Notes: generated from the letters alone by a model not told the origin. A DNA stretch of 64,000 nucleotides from an uncultured Flavihumibacter sp. (GCA_902168225.1 CABHOW010000048.1:1-64000), one strand, 5' to 3'. Positions 9,429-18,029 are shown, counted from the stretch's first letter. A program made the numbers and translations.

Positions 9429-9601
9429 TTAGTATATTTTTACACCCTTCAGTAGCCAATGGCTCCAAACCATATTAAAACTGTGTATATTATCGGTAAA
9501 GCCGTTATCATTCTTTACTTTATACCTTTGATTTACCCATTCAAATATGCCACCGTAGAGATTGTGTACATTGGTGTAGTTGAGCTGCAGTATTTACAGT
9601 A
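9429..9601 (-). pseudogene. Decayed rhodanese-domain gene, C-terminal remnant
   Basis: One minus frame reads NYTNVHNLYGGIFEWVNQRY followed by a tail ending HWLLKGVKIY and a stop at 9429-9431. This is the typical end of Bacteroidota single-domain rhodaneses. In another frame, just upstream (9587-9601), YCKYC resembles the active-site loop YCxxGxR. A stop codon (TAA) lies between them in the reading frame and nothing upstream resembles the first two-thirds of the domain. The piece lies between the FAD oxidoreductase and the GT-C gene, where intact relatives often carry a rhodanese. It is read as a frameshifted and truncated remnant. Confidence 0.7.
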
Positions 9602-9631
9602 ATCTCATTCAAAGTATGGCTTAGCAACCTG

Positions 9632-10999
9632 TCAAGTAATTGTATCATGTATTCTTAAGCGAATGGCAGGATGTGGAGATTTTCTTACCAAATGATATAC
9701 GATAAAAAATAAAGGGATGGCGTATTCTATGGCAATGACCCACATTTTTTCGTGAAATGGATTATTGCTATAGGCCTGGTACGAAAGAAAAGCAGCAGCC
9801 AGCCAAACAAACGGATATTTTTTGCCCGCCACAATAGCAAAGGGTATGAGGTTTATAAAATACCAGGGATGTACTGTTGTGGCAAATAGGTAATACAGGG
9901 AAATTACAATTACTGCTGCTGAGGCAAATGAACTAAATGTCAGGTTTCTTTTTATGAAAAAGAGTATGGCATAGCAACCTAAAAATAAGCACATAAGGAA
10001 GGGTCCGATAAAGCTAATGTAGTTATAACCCTTTATCGACCATCCTATTTCACGGGCGATATAATAGATAGATCCGTTGAATTCAAAGTTTTGGAAATAG
10101 AGGTTGAGGCTTTTACCAAAACCCTGCAAAGAGTTACTGCTTAAAAATGGAAGAAAACAGATGGCTGCAACAAATACACTTATTACAGAAAAAATAATTC
10201 CTTTTTTCCACCCAAGCCATCTTATAATAAGTGGCAGTAGCATCAGCGGAATTAATTTAGTTACAATTGCCAACCCCCAATAAATTGCAGCAACCGTTAT
10301 TTTTTTAACATGTAGATAGTATAGCGATATAAAAATGTATGCAGCTTGCACCACTTCAAAATGAGCATTACCTGCACCCTCGATGATGATGATGGGGTTT
10401 AAGGCATATAGGATGATAAGCTTCTCATTGAGGTTATTCTTTTTTAACAGCTTATATAAAAAAATAATACCCACAACATCAACAATAGATATAAAAATTT
10501 TGATAATAATGATACTGGCTGTAATAGAGCTGCCTCCTAAAAAAGCCGATAACCAAAAAGCCCCTTGCATGAGTGGCGGGTAGCAGGTATAAAATTGTGG
10601 ATGATTAATGAGCCCATGTAATTTAGTGGCATAAATATAATTGTTCGCTGTTGGCAACATAGCGGCAAGGTAGTTATCCGGTGTGGTGAGCATCGGATTT
10701 TCACCCCTAACAATCAATTGCCCATCCCAAATAAAACGATACACATCATCACTCAAAGTAGGCATTGTAAATGCTGCTAGTAGTCTGCACACTGCAGCTG
10801 CAATAATGATATCTCTAATGCCAAGTTGCTCCTTGGTTTTCCACAATACAATAAAAATAAGATGTAGGGTAATTTGCCAGATCAATAACCCCAAGAATTG
10901 TTCTCTAACTAAAAATAATTGTCCGGCAACCAGCAGTAAAGCATTTAGTATGAAAACCGGGTAGACTTTTTTTTCGGTGATAGTAGTGATCGGTTGCAT
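9632..10999 (-). CDS. Multi-pass GT-C glycosyltransferase, MptB/GT87-like
   Basis: This 455-residue integral membrane protein has about 11 hydrophobic segments. The first periplasmic loop contains LSDDVYRFIWDGQLIVRGEN, where the acidic pair is the expected catalytic/metal site of GT-C enzymes that use polyprenyl-phosphate sugars. The pattern resembles polyprenol-phosphomannose-dependent mannosyltransferases, although donor and acceptor are unproven. It lies 4 bases downstream of a DPM1-like GT2, which would make exactly the polyprenyl-phosphate sugar donor such an enzyme needs, so the two very likely work together in transferring a sugar on the outer face of the inner membrane. Confidence 0.78.
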   Translation of the reverse strand: MQPITTITEKKVYPVFILNALLLVAGQLFLVREQFLGLLIWQITLHLIFIVLWKTKEQLGIRDIIIAAAVCRLLAAFTMPTLSDDVYRFIWDGQLIVRGENPMLTTPDNYLAAMLPTANNYIYATKLHGLINHPQFYTCYPPLMQGAFWLSAFLGGSSITASIIIIKIFISIVDVVGIIFLYKLLKKNNLNEKLIILYALNPIIIIEGAGNAHFEVVQAAYIFISLYYLHVKKITVAAIYWGLAIVTKLIPLMLLPLIIRWLGWKKGIIFSVISVFVAAICFLPFLSSNSLQGFGKSLNLYFQNFEFNGSIYYIAREIGWSIKGYNYISFIGPFLMCLFLGCYAILFFIKRNLTFSSFASAAVIVISLYYLFATTVHPWYFINLIPFAIVAGKKYPFVWLAAAFLSYQAYSNNPFHEKMWVIAIEYAIPLFFIVYHLVRKSPHPAIRLRIHDTIT

Positions 11000-11003
11000 G
11001 AGA

Positions 11004-11699
11004 TCAGATATATTTAAAAATTGTTTTAATTATTTTATATCCTGCGAGGATGCTTCCTTTTATGGAACCACTCACTTTACTATACCCTGCAGCGCGGTTG
11101 CGATACCGAACCGGTACCTCCTTATAACGCAGTTTATGCTTTATGGCTTTTACCTGCATTTCCACCGTCCATCCGTAATTGGTATCGATCATATTTATCT
11201 TTTCAAGGGCATTCCAGGTAATGGCTCTAAACGGTCCAAGGTCGGTGTATTGGCGACCCATAAAAAGCTTAATTAATGTTACTGCCAGCCAGTTACCAAA
11301 TACCTGTTGAGGCGTCATGCTTCCCCTTTCTCTAAGCGCTTTTATACGGCTGCCAATGACCATATCGGCATCACCGGCAATAATGGGTGCAATTATTTTT
11401 TCCATTTCTTCGGGGTGGTCGCTAAAATCCCCATCTATAAAAACTACAATGTCACATCCGCCTGTTTGCCTAACATAATCTATTGCTTTTAAACAGGCGG
11501 CTCCATAGCCCGGCTTTTTTTCAAACAATACGGTGGCCCCGGCAAGCTTTGCTGCATTAGTAGTATTATCATTACTATTATTATCGGTAACAATAATTTC
11601 GTTGCAAAGCTGTTTAGGTAAAGCCTTCACCACAAGTGCAATACTCCCTTCTTCGTTATAAGCAGGTATGATTACTTTAATATTAGGAGCGTTATGCAT
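11004..11699 (-). CDS. Family-2 glycosyltransferase, dolichol/polyprenyl-phosphate mannose synthase-like
   Basis: This 231-residue soluble GT-A enzyme has the N-terminal IIPAYNEEGSI motif, IIVTDNNSNDNT, the DxD metal motif in FIDGDFSDHPEE and the DLGPFRAI segment common in DPM1/DpgS-like proteins. It lacks C-terminal membrane helices, as in the short DPM1 class. Predicted reaction: transfer of a hexose from a nucleotide sugar to a polyprenyl phosphate at the cytoplasmic membrane. It precedes the GT-C enzyme by 4 bases and faces the divergent asparaginase-domain gene across an 80-base intergenic space that must hold both promoters. Confidence 0.82.
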   Translation of the reverse strand: MHNAPNIKVIIPAYNEEGSIALVVKALPKQLCNEIIVTDNNSNDNTTNAAKLAGATVLFEKKPGYGAACLKAIDYVRQTGGCDIVVFIDGDFSDHPEEMEKIIAPIIAGDADMVIGSRIKALRERGSMTPQQVFGNWLAVTLIKLFMGRQYTDLGPFRAITWNALEKINMIDTNYGWTVEMQVKAIKHKLRYKEVPVRYRNRAAGYSKVSGSIKGSILAGYKIIKTIFKYI

Positions 11700-11779
11700 A
11701 AGGTTGACTAGTTAAATGAGATATACGAAAAAACAAATAATACAGTTTACTATTGGTTTAGTGCTTAATTTGCATTACA

Positions 11780-12271
11780 ATGAACGCAATCCATATTATT
11801 GTTACCGGAGGCACTTTTGATAAAGAGTATAATTTTATTTCCGGGGAATTATACTTTAGAGAAACTCATCTTCAGGAATTATTAGAGAAGGGTAGATCTC
11901 AACTACCCGTTCGCATATCACAGCTCATGCTCAAAGACAGTTTAGAGATGACGCAGCAAGATAGGGAGCTTATTGTTGCAAGTTGTAATGCCAGTGAAGA
12001 AGAGCGAATTGTAATTACACATGGTACCGATACGATGACAGACACTGCCAAGTTTCTGGCCAAAGAAATTAATAATAAAACGGTTGTATTAACCGGTGCC
12101 ATGATCCCCATTAAGTTCGGTAGCTCAGATGGTTTATTTAATTTAGGCAGTGCATTGGCTTTTGCGCAAAGTTTACCACATGGTATTTATGTGGCTATGA
12201 ATGGTCGGTATTTTTATTGGGATAAAGTGCGCAAAAACAGGCAATCGGGGATATTTGAAGAAACTAATTAA
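11780..12271 (+). CDS. Stand-alone asparaginase N-domain protein
   Basis: The 163-residue protein has the two threonine motifs of bacterial-type L-asparaginases: TGGTFD near residue 10 and THGTDTM near 80, with the GAMIP segment further on. It ends after about one domain, whereas full enzymes of this family have about 330 residues and complete their active site with a second domain. Short proteins like this exist in Bacteroidota; whether they hydrolyse asparagine is unknown. The stop codon overlaps the end of the convergent MazF gene by 4 bases. It lies close to the cyanophycin genes, so a link to aspartate/asparagine use is possible but speculative. Confidence 0.75.
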   Translation: MNAIHIIVTGGTFDKEYNFISGELYFRETHLQELLEKGRSQLPVRISQLMLKDSLEMTQQDRELIVASCNASEEERIVITHGTDTMTDTAKFLAKEINNKTVVLTGAMIPIKFGSSDGLFNLGSALAFAQSLPHGIYVAMNGRYFYWDKVRKNRQSGIFEETN

Positions 12272-12615
12272 TATGCCAGTTCCAATATAATATTCAATCC
12301 CGTTCTTAATTGTTCTATTTCTTTTTCTGTTAGAGTGCCAATCGGATTTATTAGCCTACGGTTATCAATAGCTCTTAATTGATCTACCAGTATATCTGAG
12401 CTTCTTTCAAGCGTATGATTATTGATGGCTACTCTTAATGGAGCAGCGTTAGGAATTCTATTGGTGCTAATCGGACAAACAATGGTAGATGGGTGCTCAT
12501 TATTAAGCAAATTTGTTTGAACAATTACTACAGGGCGTACTTTTCCCGGCTCAGTTCCTTTTTGAGGATTGAGATTTGCCAGCCAAATATCATATTGATT
12601 AATCTGTGGCTTCAT
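12268..12615 (-). CDS. mazF: MazF/PemK-type endoribonuclease toxin
   Basis: The 115-residue protein opens with the family signature IWLANLNPQKGTEPGKVRPV (the GxEPxKxRPV region that binds RNA and the antitoxin) and continues with VIVQTN and CPIST, all standard MazF landmarks. MazF toxins cut mRNA at short motifs when their antitoxin is degraded. The start codon lies inside the end of the upstream antitoxin gene (17-base overlap), as usual for translationally coupled pairs. Its 3' end overlaps the convergent asparaginase-domain gene by 4 bases. Confidence 0.9.
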   Translation of the reverse strand: MKPQINQYDIWLANLNPQKGTEPGKVRPVVIVQTNLLNNEHPSTIVCPISTNRIPNAAPLRVAINNHTLERSSDILVDQLRAIDNRRLINPIGTLTEKEIEQLRTGLNIILELAY

Positions 12616-12835
12616 CCGCTATATTTTCGAATTCAGCTAGCACGCTCATGGCATCAGTACGAGTAAGTTTTGATGCTTTGTACAAAGCCGATTTCAACAA
12701 TTTCTTTTTATTATACAGGTTGTACATTTCTAATGCATCGTTGATATAGCGATTGCGGGCAATATCGAGTTCGGTTGTAATTTTTTCTGTTTCCATGAAT
12801 ATGTTATCGTTTAGTTTTAAGGATAAGAGTTTCAT
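12599..12835 (-). CDS. Ribbon-helix-helix antitoxin of the MazF pair
   Basis: The 78-residue protein begins with a beta-strand and helix-turn pattern (LLSLKLNDNIFMETEKITTE then ARNRYINDALEMYNLY) that fits a ribbon-helix-helix DNA-binding fold, with a charged C-terminal tail expected to wrap the toxin. The open frame extends upstream to 12976, but the start at 12835 gives the normal antitoxin length and N-terminus. A second in-frame ATG at codon 14 is too late to keep the strand. Position before mazF with a 17-base overlap supports the role. It probably autoregulates the pair. Confidence 0.8.
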   Translation of the reverse strand: MKLLSLKLNDNIFMETEKITTELDIARNRYINDALEMYNLYNKKKLLKSALYKASKLTRTDAMSVLAEFENIADEATD

Positions 12836-12969
12836 GATATTTTTTAGTAAATGTATATACTTTTTAGATATACTTTTTGAATATCCTGAATATTTACAAA
12901 TATTAGCCGAATTATGAAGAAACGATAGGGTATGTATACCTGTTCTGAAGTGGAAATAACGGTATTTTA

Positions 12970-13005
12970 AACACAAAACCCGCAGCTTATGCTGCGGGTT
13001 TTGTG
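12970..13005. terminator. Bidirectional terminator between tRNA-Gln and the toxin-antitoxin pair
   Basis: A perfect 16-base-pair palindromic stem with a TTAT loop and A/T-rich outer arms sits directly at the 3' end of tRNA-Gln. The outer T-runs on either strand make it usable in both directions. Confidence 0.8.
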
Positions 13006-13077
13006 TTGCCTGACCTGGATTCGAACCAAGACAAACTGAACCAAAATCAGTTGTACTACCCTTATACTATCAGGCAA
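13006..13077 (-). tRNA. tRNA-Gln (anticodon UUG)
   Basis: A cloverleaf forms on the minus strand. The 7-base-pair acceptor is TTGCCTG with CAGGCAA, the TTCGAAT loop is intact, and the anticodon stem AACTGA/TCAGTT closes a loop UUUUGGU with UUG at 34-36. CA of the CCA end follows in the DNA. Confidence 0.93.
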
Positions 13078-13203
13078 TCCTATCCTTTCTTTCGAATGGG
13101 CTGCAAAAATAAGCTTCGGGTACAAGTATGCCAAATTTTTTCAAAATAAAGTGCCTCTCTATGCCATTACATTTAATAGCACGATACTTTAATAACCAAT
13201 AAC

Positions 13204-15822
13204 CTACTCGCTATTCTCCCTATCTTTTAATTCCTTGATTTTATCCAAGGCTCCGGCTACTACATCACACATAATGGTATATAAAGCCCCCGGTTTATGG
13301 TTGGTATATACATATTCTAAGGCCAAATTTTCATTGGCAATTACAGTTTGCGGTACTTTCGGATTTACTTCATTAATGCCTTCCTGTAATAAGCTAATAA
13401 TTTCTTCTGCCGTTCTGCCGCGTAAATTTTTATCGCATCTGATGATGATCTCATCAAAATATTTAGCAGATATACTACCTAACGCTTTAATGTCTTCATC
13501 TCTTCTATCACCGGTACCACTAATTACGCCTACTTTATAGGGATAGTCGAGCTTCTCTACAAACTCGCATAATAATTGTAGCCCGTGAGGGTTATGTGCA
13601 AAATCGGCAAGGAAAGTGAAGTTTTTAAAGTGAAAGAAATTTAATCTTCCCGGTGTGGTAGCACTACCGGCTATAAAGGTTTGTAACCCACTGCGAATAT
13701 CTTCGATGGTAATCGCTTTAAACAAATAAGTAGCCATTACACTGGGTAGTGTATTCGCAATATTGTGTACTGCTTTTCCTTCGAAAGTGAGGGGAATATC
13801 TTTTACATGTATAACCCTTATTTTCCAAGTGCCTTTGAGCAAACTGATATATCCATTTTCATACACCGTTGCTAAACCACCTGCTTTGCAATGCTCTTGG
13901 ATACGTGGATTATTTTCATCCATACTAAAGAGTGCAATATTGCATTTGAGTGCCGATTTCATCGCATATACTAAATCGTCATCGGCATTCAGAACCGCAT
14001 AACCATGTGGAAATACGGTTTCAGGAACCACTGCTTTTAAACGCGCCATTTGCTCGATGGTGTTGATGCCTCCTAATCCCATATGATCACTGGCAACATT
14101 CGTAACGATGGCAACATCACAGTGTTGAAATGCTAATCCGCTTTTAAGAATACCACCGCGGGCGCATTCTAATACAGCAAAATCTACCGTTGGGTCTTTA
14201 AGTACAAATTGAGCAGAGACAGGGCCTGTACAATCGCCCTTCATCAATAATTGATTTTGAATATATATACCATCACTGGTAGTATAGCCCACTTTTTTAC
14301 CTGCAGATTTTGAAATATGTGCGGTTAGCCTTGTGGTAGTGGTTTTCCCATTGGTTCCTGTAATAGCAATGATAGGAATACGACCATTACTTCTATCAGG
14401 GAATAACATGTCTATCACCGGCTCTGCCACATTTCTTGGCAACCCTTCTGCGGGTTCAATATGCATTCTAAAACCCGGTGCAGCATTCACTTCCAAGATA
14501 GCACCGCCATTTTCATTTACGGGTGATCGAAGATCTTGCGCCATAATATCGATGCCACAAATATCTAACCCAATAATTTTAGCGATCCGCTCACACATTA
14601 CAATATTAGCAGGGTGCACTTCATCGGTAACATCTGTAGAAGTGCCACCGGTAGAGAGATTCGCTGTTGTTTTTAATAGCACCAATTCACCTGCAGCAGG
14701 AATGGTTTCTAATGTATATCCCTTCTCTTCCAACATTTTCATGGTACTATGATCTACCGTTATTTGGGTGAGTACTTTTTCATGTCCATAACCTCTGCGA
14801 GGATCTTTATTTATTTCATCAATCAACCACTGAATGCTATGCTTGCCATCACCTGTAACGGCTGCGGGTGTGCGGAGTGCGGCACAAATAAATTTATAAT
14901 TGATCACTAAAATTCTAAAATCGAAACCGGTAATAAATTTCTCTACAATAATACTTCTACCATATTGCTTCGCATTTTCAAAAGCTTTAAGCGCCTGCTC
15001 CCAGTTAGTAATATTGGTTGTATTGCCTTTACCATGATTGCCGTCTATTGGTTTGATTACGAGCGGATAGCCAAATTTTTGTACTGCTTCTTTCAACCCT
15101 ACTTCTGTGCGAATAACCGTTCCTTTAGGTACGGGTATTTCTGCAGCAGCTAATAAATTTTTTGTCTCTTCTTTATCACATGCAATATCAACAGCTATAT
15201 TACCTGTTGTAGAAGCAATAGTAGCCCTTATTCTTTTTTGATGAACGCCATAACCAAGCTGTACCAAACTGTGCTTATTCAATCGCAAATGAGGAATCCC
15301 TCTTTTAGCAGCTTCATCCACAATACAGCCGGTAGAAGGACCCAAACGGGTATCTTCTCTAATTTCCCTGAGTTTTTGGATATCTTCCTCTAAATCGTAC
15401 GAAATATTATCCACCAGTGCCTGCGCAATGCGTACAGATGCTTTTGCGGCATAGATACCTGCATCTTCTTCCATATAACTAAATACAACAAAGTATTTCC
15501 CATCTTCTCCACTGCCCCTGGTTCTCCCGAAGCCGGTATCCATACCGGCGAGGGTCTGTAACTCCAGCGCAATATGTTCAATAACATGCCCCATCCAAGT
15601 GCCCTCATCCACACGTTGAAAAAAACCACCGGGCTCGCCAACACTGCATCGGTGCGAATACAAAGAAGGGAAGAGGGTTTCGAGTCTTTTTCTAAAACCT
15701 TCAATGGTGTTGGTAGGGCGTTGCTCTAATTCTTCCAGATTCAGTTTCATTTGAATCAGCTTGTTTCGTCTAATACTCCAGTAATTTGGCCCTTTTAACA
15801 CTTTTATTTCTTCAATTCTCAT
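13204..15822 (-). CDS. cphA: Cyanophycin synthetase
   Basis: The 872-residue length is that of CphA. The order is an N-terminal domain (about 1-160), an ATP-grasp domain (about 165-440, with PLVIKPIDGNHGKGNTTN) and a Mur-ligase-like domain with the P-loop GTNGKTTTT near residue 488. CphA polymerises aspartate and arginine into cyanophycin (multi-L-arginyl-poly-L-aspartate), a nitrogen and carbon store, adding Asp in the first ATP-dependent active site and Arg in the second. It is divergent from cyanophycinase across a 91-base region. All expected domains are present and the frame is intact, so this looks functional. Confidence 0.94.
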   Translation of the reverse strand: MRIEEIKVLKGPNYWSIRRNKLIQMKLNLEELEQRPTNTIEGFRKRLETLFPSLYSHRCSVGEPGGFFQRVDEGTWMGHVIEHIALELQTLAGMDTGFGRTRGSGEDGKYFVVFSYMEEDAGIYAAKASVRIAQALVDNISYDLEEDIQKLREIREDTRLGPSTGCIVDEAAKRGIPHLRLNKHSLVQLGYGVHQKRIRATIASTTGNIAVDIACDKEETKNLLAAAEIPVPKGTVIRTEVGLKEAVQKFGYPLVIKPIDGNHGKGNTTNITNWEQALKAFENAKQYGRSIIVEKFITGFDFRILVINYKFICAALRTPAAVTGDGKHSIQWLIDEINKDPRRGYGHEKVLTQITVDHSTMKMLEEKGYTLETIPAAGELVLLKTTANLSTGGTSTDVTDEVHPANIVMCERIAKIIGLDICGIDIMAQDLRSPVNENGGAILEVNAAPGFRMHIEPAEGLPRNVAEPVIDMLFPDRSNGRIPIIAITGTNGKTTTTRLTAHISKSAGKKVGYTTSDGIYIQNQLLMKGDCTGPVSAQFVLKDPTVDFAVLECARGGILKSGLAFQHCDVAIVTNVASDHMGLGGINTIEQMARLKAVVPETVFPHGYAVLNADDDLVYAMKSALKCNIALFSMDENNPRIQEHCKAGGLATVYENGYISLLKGTWKIRVIHVKDIPLTFEGKAVHNIANTLPSVMATYLFKAITIEDIRSGLQTFIAGSATTPGRLNFFHFKNFTFLADFAHNPHGLQLLCEFVEKLDYPYKVGVISGTGDRRDEDIKALGSISAKYFDEIIIRCDKNLRGRTAEEIISLLQEGINEVNPKVPQTVIANENLALEYVYTNHKPGALYTIMCDVVAGALDKIKELKDRENSE

Positions 15823-15842
15823 AATCTTTGGTTTTGGTGATT

Positions 15843-15861
15843 TTTACACAAACAGTGTAAA
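15843..15861. promoter_or_regulatory. Operator-like inverted repeat between cphA and cphB
   Basis: A perfect 7-5-7 inverted repeat (TTTACAC, 5 bases, GTGTAAA) ends three bases before the predicted -33 element of cphB and starts 21 bases upstream of the cphA start codon. The placement suits a dimeric regulator controlling both genes. The regulator is unknown. Confidence 0.45.
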
Positions 15862-15863
15862 GC

Positions 15864-15894
15864 TTGCTGGGCATTGAATATATCGATATTTTTG
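15864..15894 (+). promoter_or_regulatory. Predicted cphB promoter
   Basis: TTG at 15864-15866, 20 bases, then TATTTTTG at 15887-15894, matching the Bacteroidota -33/-7 pattern (TTG, TAnnTTTG). Transcription would start about 10 bases before the cphB ATG at 15914. Confidence 0.6.
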
Positions 15895-15913
15895 TAAGAA
15901 CAGAAATCTACGC

Positions 15914-16804
15914 ATGGATATTCCTAAAGGAAAATTAATCGCTATCGGCGGGGCAGAAGATAAGGGTACAGATTTAGAAAAGGGAGAAGTATACCGGAAT
16001 AATCTCAATTTTTTTGAGTTAGGTATTCTCAAAAGAATCGTAGAAGAAGCGGGTGGCCCCCATGCTTCTATCGAAGTAATTACGACTGCCTCTACCATAC
16101 CTTATGAGGTGGGTGAAAATTATTTAGATGCTTTTGGTAAAATAGGTTGTACCAATGTGAATGTGATCCATATCCGTAATCGGGAAGATGCACAACAAGA
16201 AGAGTATCTTGAAAGAGTTGCTGCTTGTGATTGTGTGATGTTTAGTGGGGGGAATCAGTTGCGACTAACCACCATTTTTGGTGGCACTAAATTTTTAAAA
16301 ATTATTGTTGACAGATATAAGCAAGAAAATTTTGTAATTGCAGGAACTTCTGCAGGTGCTATGGCAATGAGTAATACCATGATTTATGAAGGTAATGCTA
16401 CCCGTGCACATTTAAAAGGGGAAGTAAAAATTACAACCGGCCTCGCATTTATGGATAATGTGATCTTTGATTCACATTTTGAAAAAAGAGGCCGATTTGC
16501 TAGATTAGCGCAAGCAGTTTCAGCTAATCCTTCCTGTATTGGGATAGGATTGGGAGAAGATACGGGAATGCTGATTACGGAAGGAAATAAAATGGAAGCA
16601 ATAGGGAGTGGGTTAGTGATTATTGTAGATGGCCATGATATACGATATAGTAATATGGCCGATATACCCGAAGGAAATCCATTGAGTATTGAAAATCTGA
16701 AAGTACATTTCTGTGCTAAAGGGAATGGCTATTTAGTGGCTGAAAGATCTTTTGTGGAGTTGATGGGTGCCAGTACTACACCTATTATGAACAACGTTCA
16801 TTAG
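15914..16804 (+). CDS. cphB: Cyanophycinase
   Basis: The 296-residue protein belongs to the S51 serine peptidase-like family. The nucleophile Ser146 lies in GTSAGAMAMS, and the N-terminal IAIGGAEDKG and MFSGGNQLRLT segments are typical of CphB. It cuts cyanophycin to beta-Asp-Arg dipeptides in the cytoplasm. These need an isoaspartyl dipeptidase for completion, and an IaaA-type enzyme is encoded at 53767-54711. The gene is divergent from cphA with its own promoter and a very short leader. Its stop codon TAG is also the first three bases of a 7-base repeat array. Confidence 0.93.
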   Translation: MDIPKGKLIAIGGAEDKGTDLEKGEVYRNNLNFFELGILKRIVEEAGGPHASIEVITTASTIPYEVGENYLDAFGKIGCTNVNVIHIRNREDAQQEEYLERVAACDCVMFSGGNQLRLTTIFGGTKFLKIIVDRYKQENFVIAGTSAGAMAMSNTMIYEGNATRAHLKGEVKITTGLAFMDNVIFDSHFEKRGRFARLAQAVSANPSCIGIGLGEDTGMLITEGNKMEAIGSGLVIIVDGHDIRYSNMADIPEGNPLSIENLKVHFCAKGNGYLVAERSFVELMGASTTPIMNNVH

Positions 16805-16907
16805 TGAGTAGTGGGTAGTGAGCAAAGAATAAACTAAGTAAATAAGTAACTAAGTAAAATTCATAATTCATAATTCATAATTCATAATTTCTAATTCATA
16901 ATTCATA
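16802..16907. repeat. Heptanucleotide repeat arrays after cphB
   Basis: Three TAGTGRG units start exactly at the cphB stop codon. After an irregular stretch, seven units of the ATTCATA type run in strict 7-base phase from 16859 to 16907 (one unit reads ATTTCTA). A short GC-rich hairpin (TCCGCC/GGCGGA) follows near 16918-16933. Confidence 0.85.
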
Positions 16908-16951
16908 ACCCGAATCCCGTCCGCCTCGGCGGATCGTAACTCAAATCCACT

Positions 16952-17632
16952 ATGACAAAATTATTTTTATTCGCCGCCTTCATCGCCTCGCTTTTTTTGA
17001 TGTCGTTTTACCATGTACCCAAAAAGCGTAAAATTGTTTTTTTTGGAGACTCTATTACAGAAATAGGAGCCCAACCCGGTGGTTATATCCGGTTAATGGA
17101 AGATATACTACGAAAAGAAGGAATAGATAATCAATACGAGTTAGTAGGCGCGGGAATTAGTGGTAACAAAATCACTGATTTGTATTTACGGGTAGATGAA
17201 GATGTGATCAAAAAGAATCCGGAGATCGTAGTGATATATGTAGGCATCAATGATATCTGGCATAAGCGTTTGGCAGGTACCGGAACAGATTATGTAAAAT
17301 ATATCCAGTTCTACGAGGCCTTGGTAAAAAAACTACAATCGGCAGGTATTAAAGTAGTGGTATGTACTCCTTCCGTTATTGGAGAGAGAAAAGATATGTC
17401 GAATGAACAAGATGGTGAATTAAATATGTATAGTAATTGGTTACGCTATTATGCTAAAATGAATACTATACCCTGTGTAGATTTACGTACGGAATTCATT
17501 AATTACTTGATCGCTAATAATCCGCAAAATGAGGAGAAAGGATTACTAACTACAGACAGGGTGCACCTGAATGCAAACGGTAATCAGTTTGTTGCTCAAC
17601 AAATTTGGAAAGTGTTGAAAGGTGTAAAATAA
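16952..17632 (+). CDS. SGNH/GDSL-family hydrolase, secreted or membrane-anchored
   Basis: The 226-residue protein starts with a hydrophobic signal segment (about 3-20). The SGNH blocks are all present: GDSIT with Ser34, the glycine block around GAGISGN (66-72), VGIND with Asn100, and the catalytic DRVH with Asp202 and His205. The family covers esterases, lysophospholipases and glycan deacetylases acting on envelope or extracellular esters; the substrate cannot be told. It stands alone behind the repeat region following cphB. The fold is very likely, the specificity unknown. Confidence 0.88.
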   Translation: MTKLFLFAAFIASLFLMSFYHVPKKRKIVFFGDSITEIGAQPGGYIRLMEDILRKEGIDNQYELVGAGISGNKITDLYLRVDEDVIKKNPEIVVIYVGINDIWHKRLAGTGTDYVKYIQFYEALVKKLQSAGIKVVVCTPSVIGERKDMSNEQDGELNMYSNWLRYYAKMNTIPCVDLRTEFINYLIANNPQNEEKGLLTTDRVHLNANGNQFVAQQIWKVLKGVK

Positions 17633-17684
17633 GTTGGCACACAAATAACTTTAACATAGAATACTAGTAACTAAAATTTTTTCT

Positions 17685-18029
17685 ATGACTTTTCATAAAA
17701 CAGCTTTAGCATTTAACCAACTGGTTTCAGAGCAAAAATTTATAGAGGCATTGAAATTTTACGATGATAACGTTGTTTCAACAGATAACCTAAATCCACC
17801 TGTAATAGGGCTATCTTCCTTGGAAGCTAAGACCATAGATTTTATTGAAAATGCCAAAATCGAGACGATCGAAATAGTTTCTTTACTCTCTGAAAATAAT
17901 TTATCTGCTACTAATTGGTATTACGCTTACGAACATAAAACGCTTAGAAAGTTTAGCGGACACCGATTTTCGGTTCAAAGATGGAAGGATAACAAAATCA
18001 TTCAGGAGAATCATTTTTATAACGAATAA
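17685..18029 (+). CDS. SnoaL-like / NTF2-fold small protein
   Basis: The 114-residue protein has the pattern of the SnoaL-like cone fold: an N-terminal helix pair with FIEALKFYDDNVV, then strands ending in RWKDNKIIQENHFYNE, where the W-x-x-x-K-I-x-x-x-x-x-Y block is the typical final strand pair. Such proteins are often small enzymes or ligand-binding domains; nothing here identifies a substrate. It lies 52 bases after the GDSL hydrolase, with no clear terminator between them, so it may be co-transcribed. Confidence 0.65.
   Translation: MTFHKTALAFNQLVSEQKFIEALKFYDDNVVSTDNLNPPVIGLSSLEAKTIDFIENAKIETIEIVSLLSENNLSATNWYYAYEHKTLRKFSGHRFSVQRWKDNKIIQENHFYNE

Noticed and set aside
9525-9533. TACCTTTG match as a further promoter
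   Set aside because: It lies in the rhodanese remnant with no plus-strand gene downstream; a chance match.
16859-16907. Possible CRISPR array
   Set aside because: The units are 7 bases long, without spacers, and no cas gene is present in the window.
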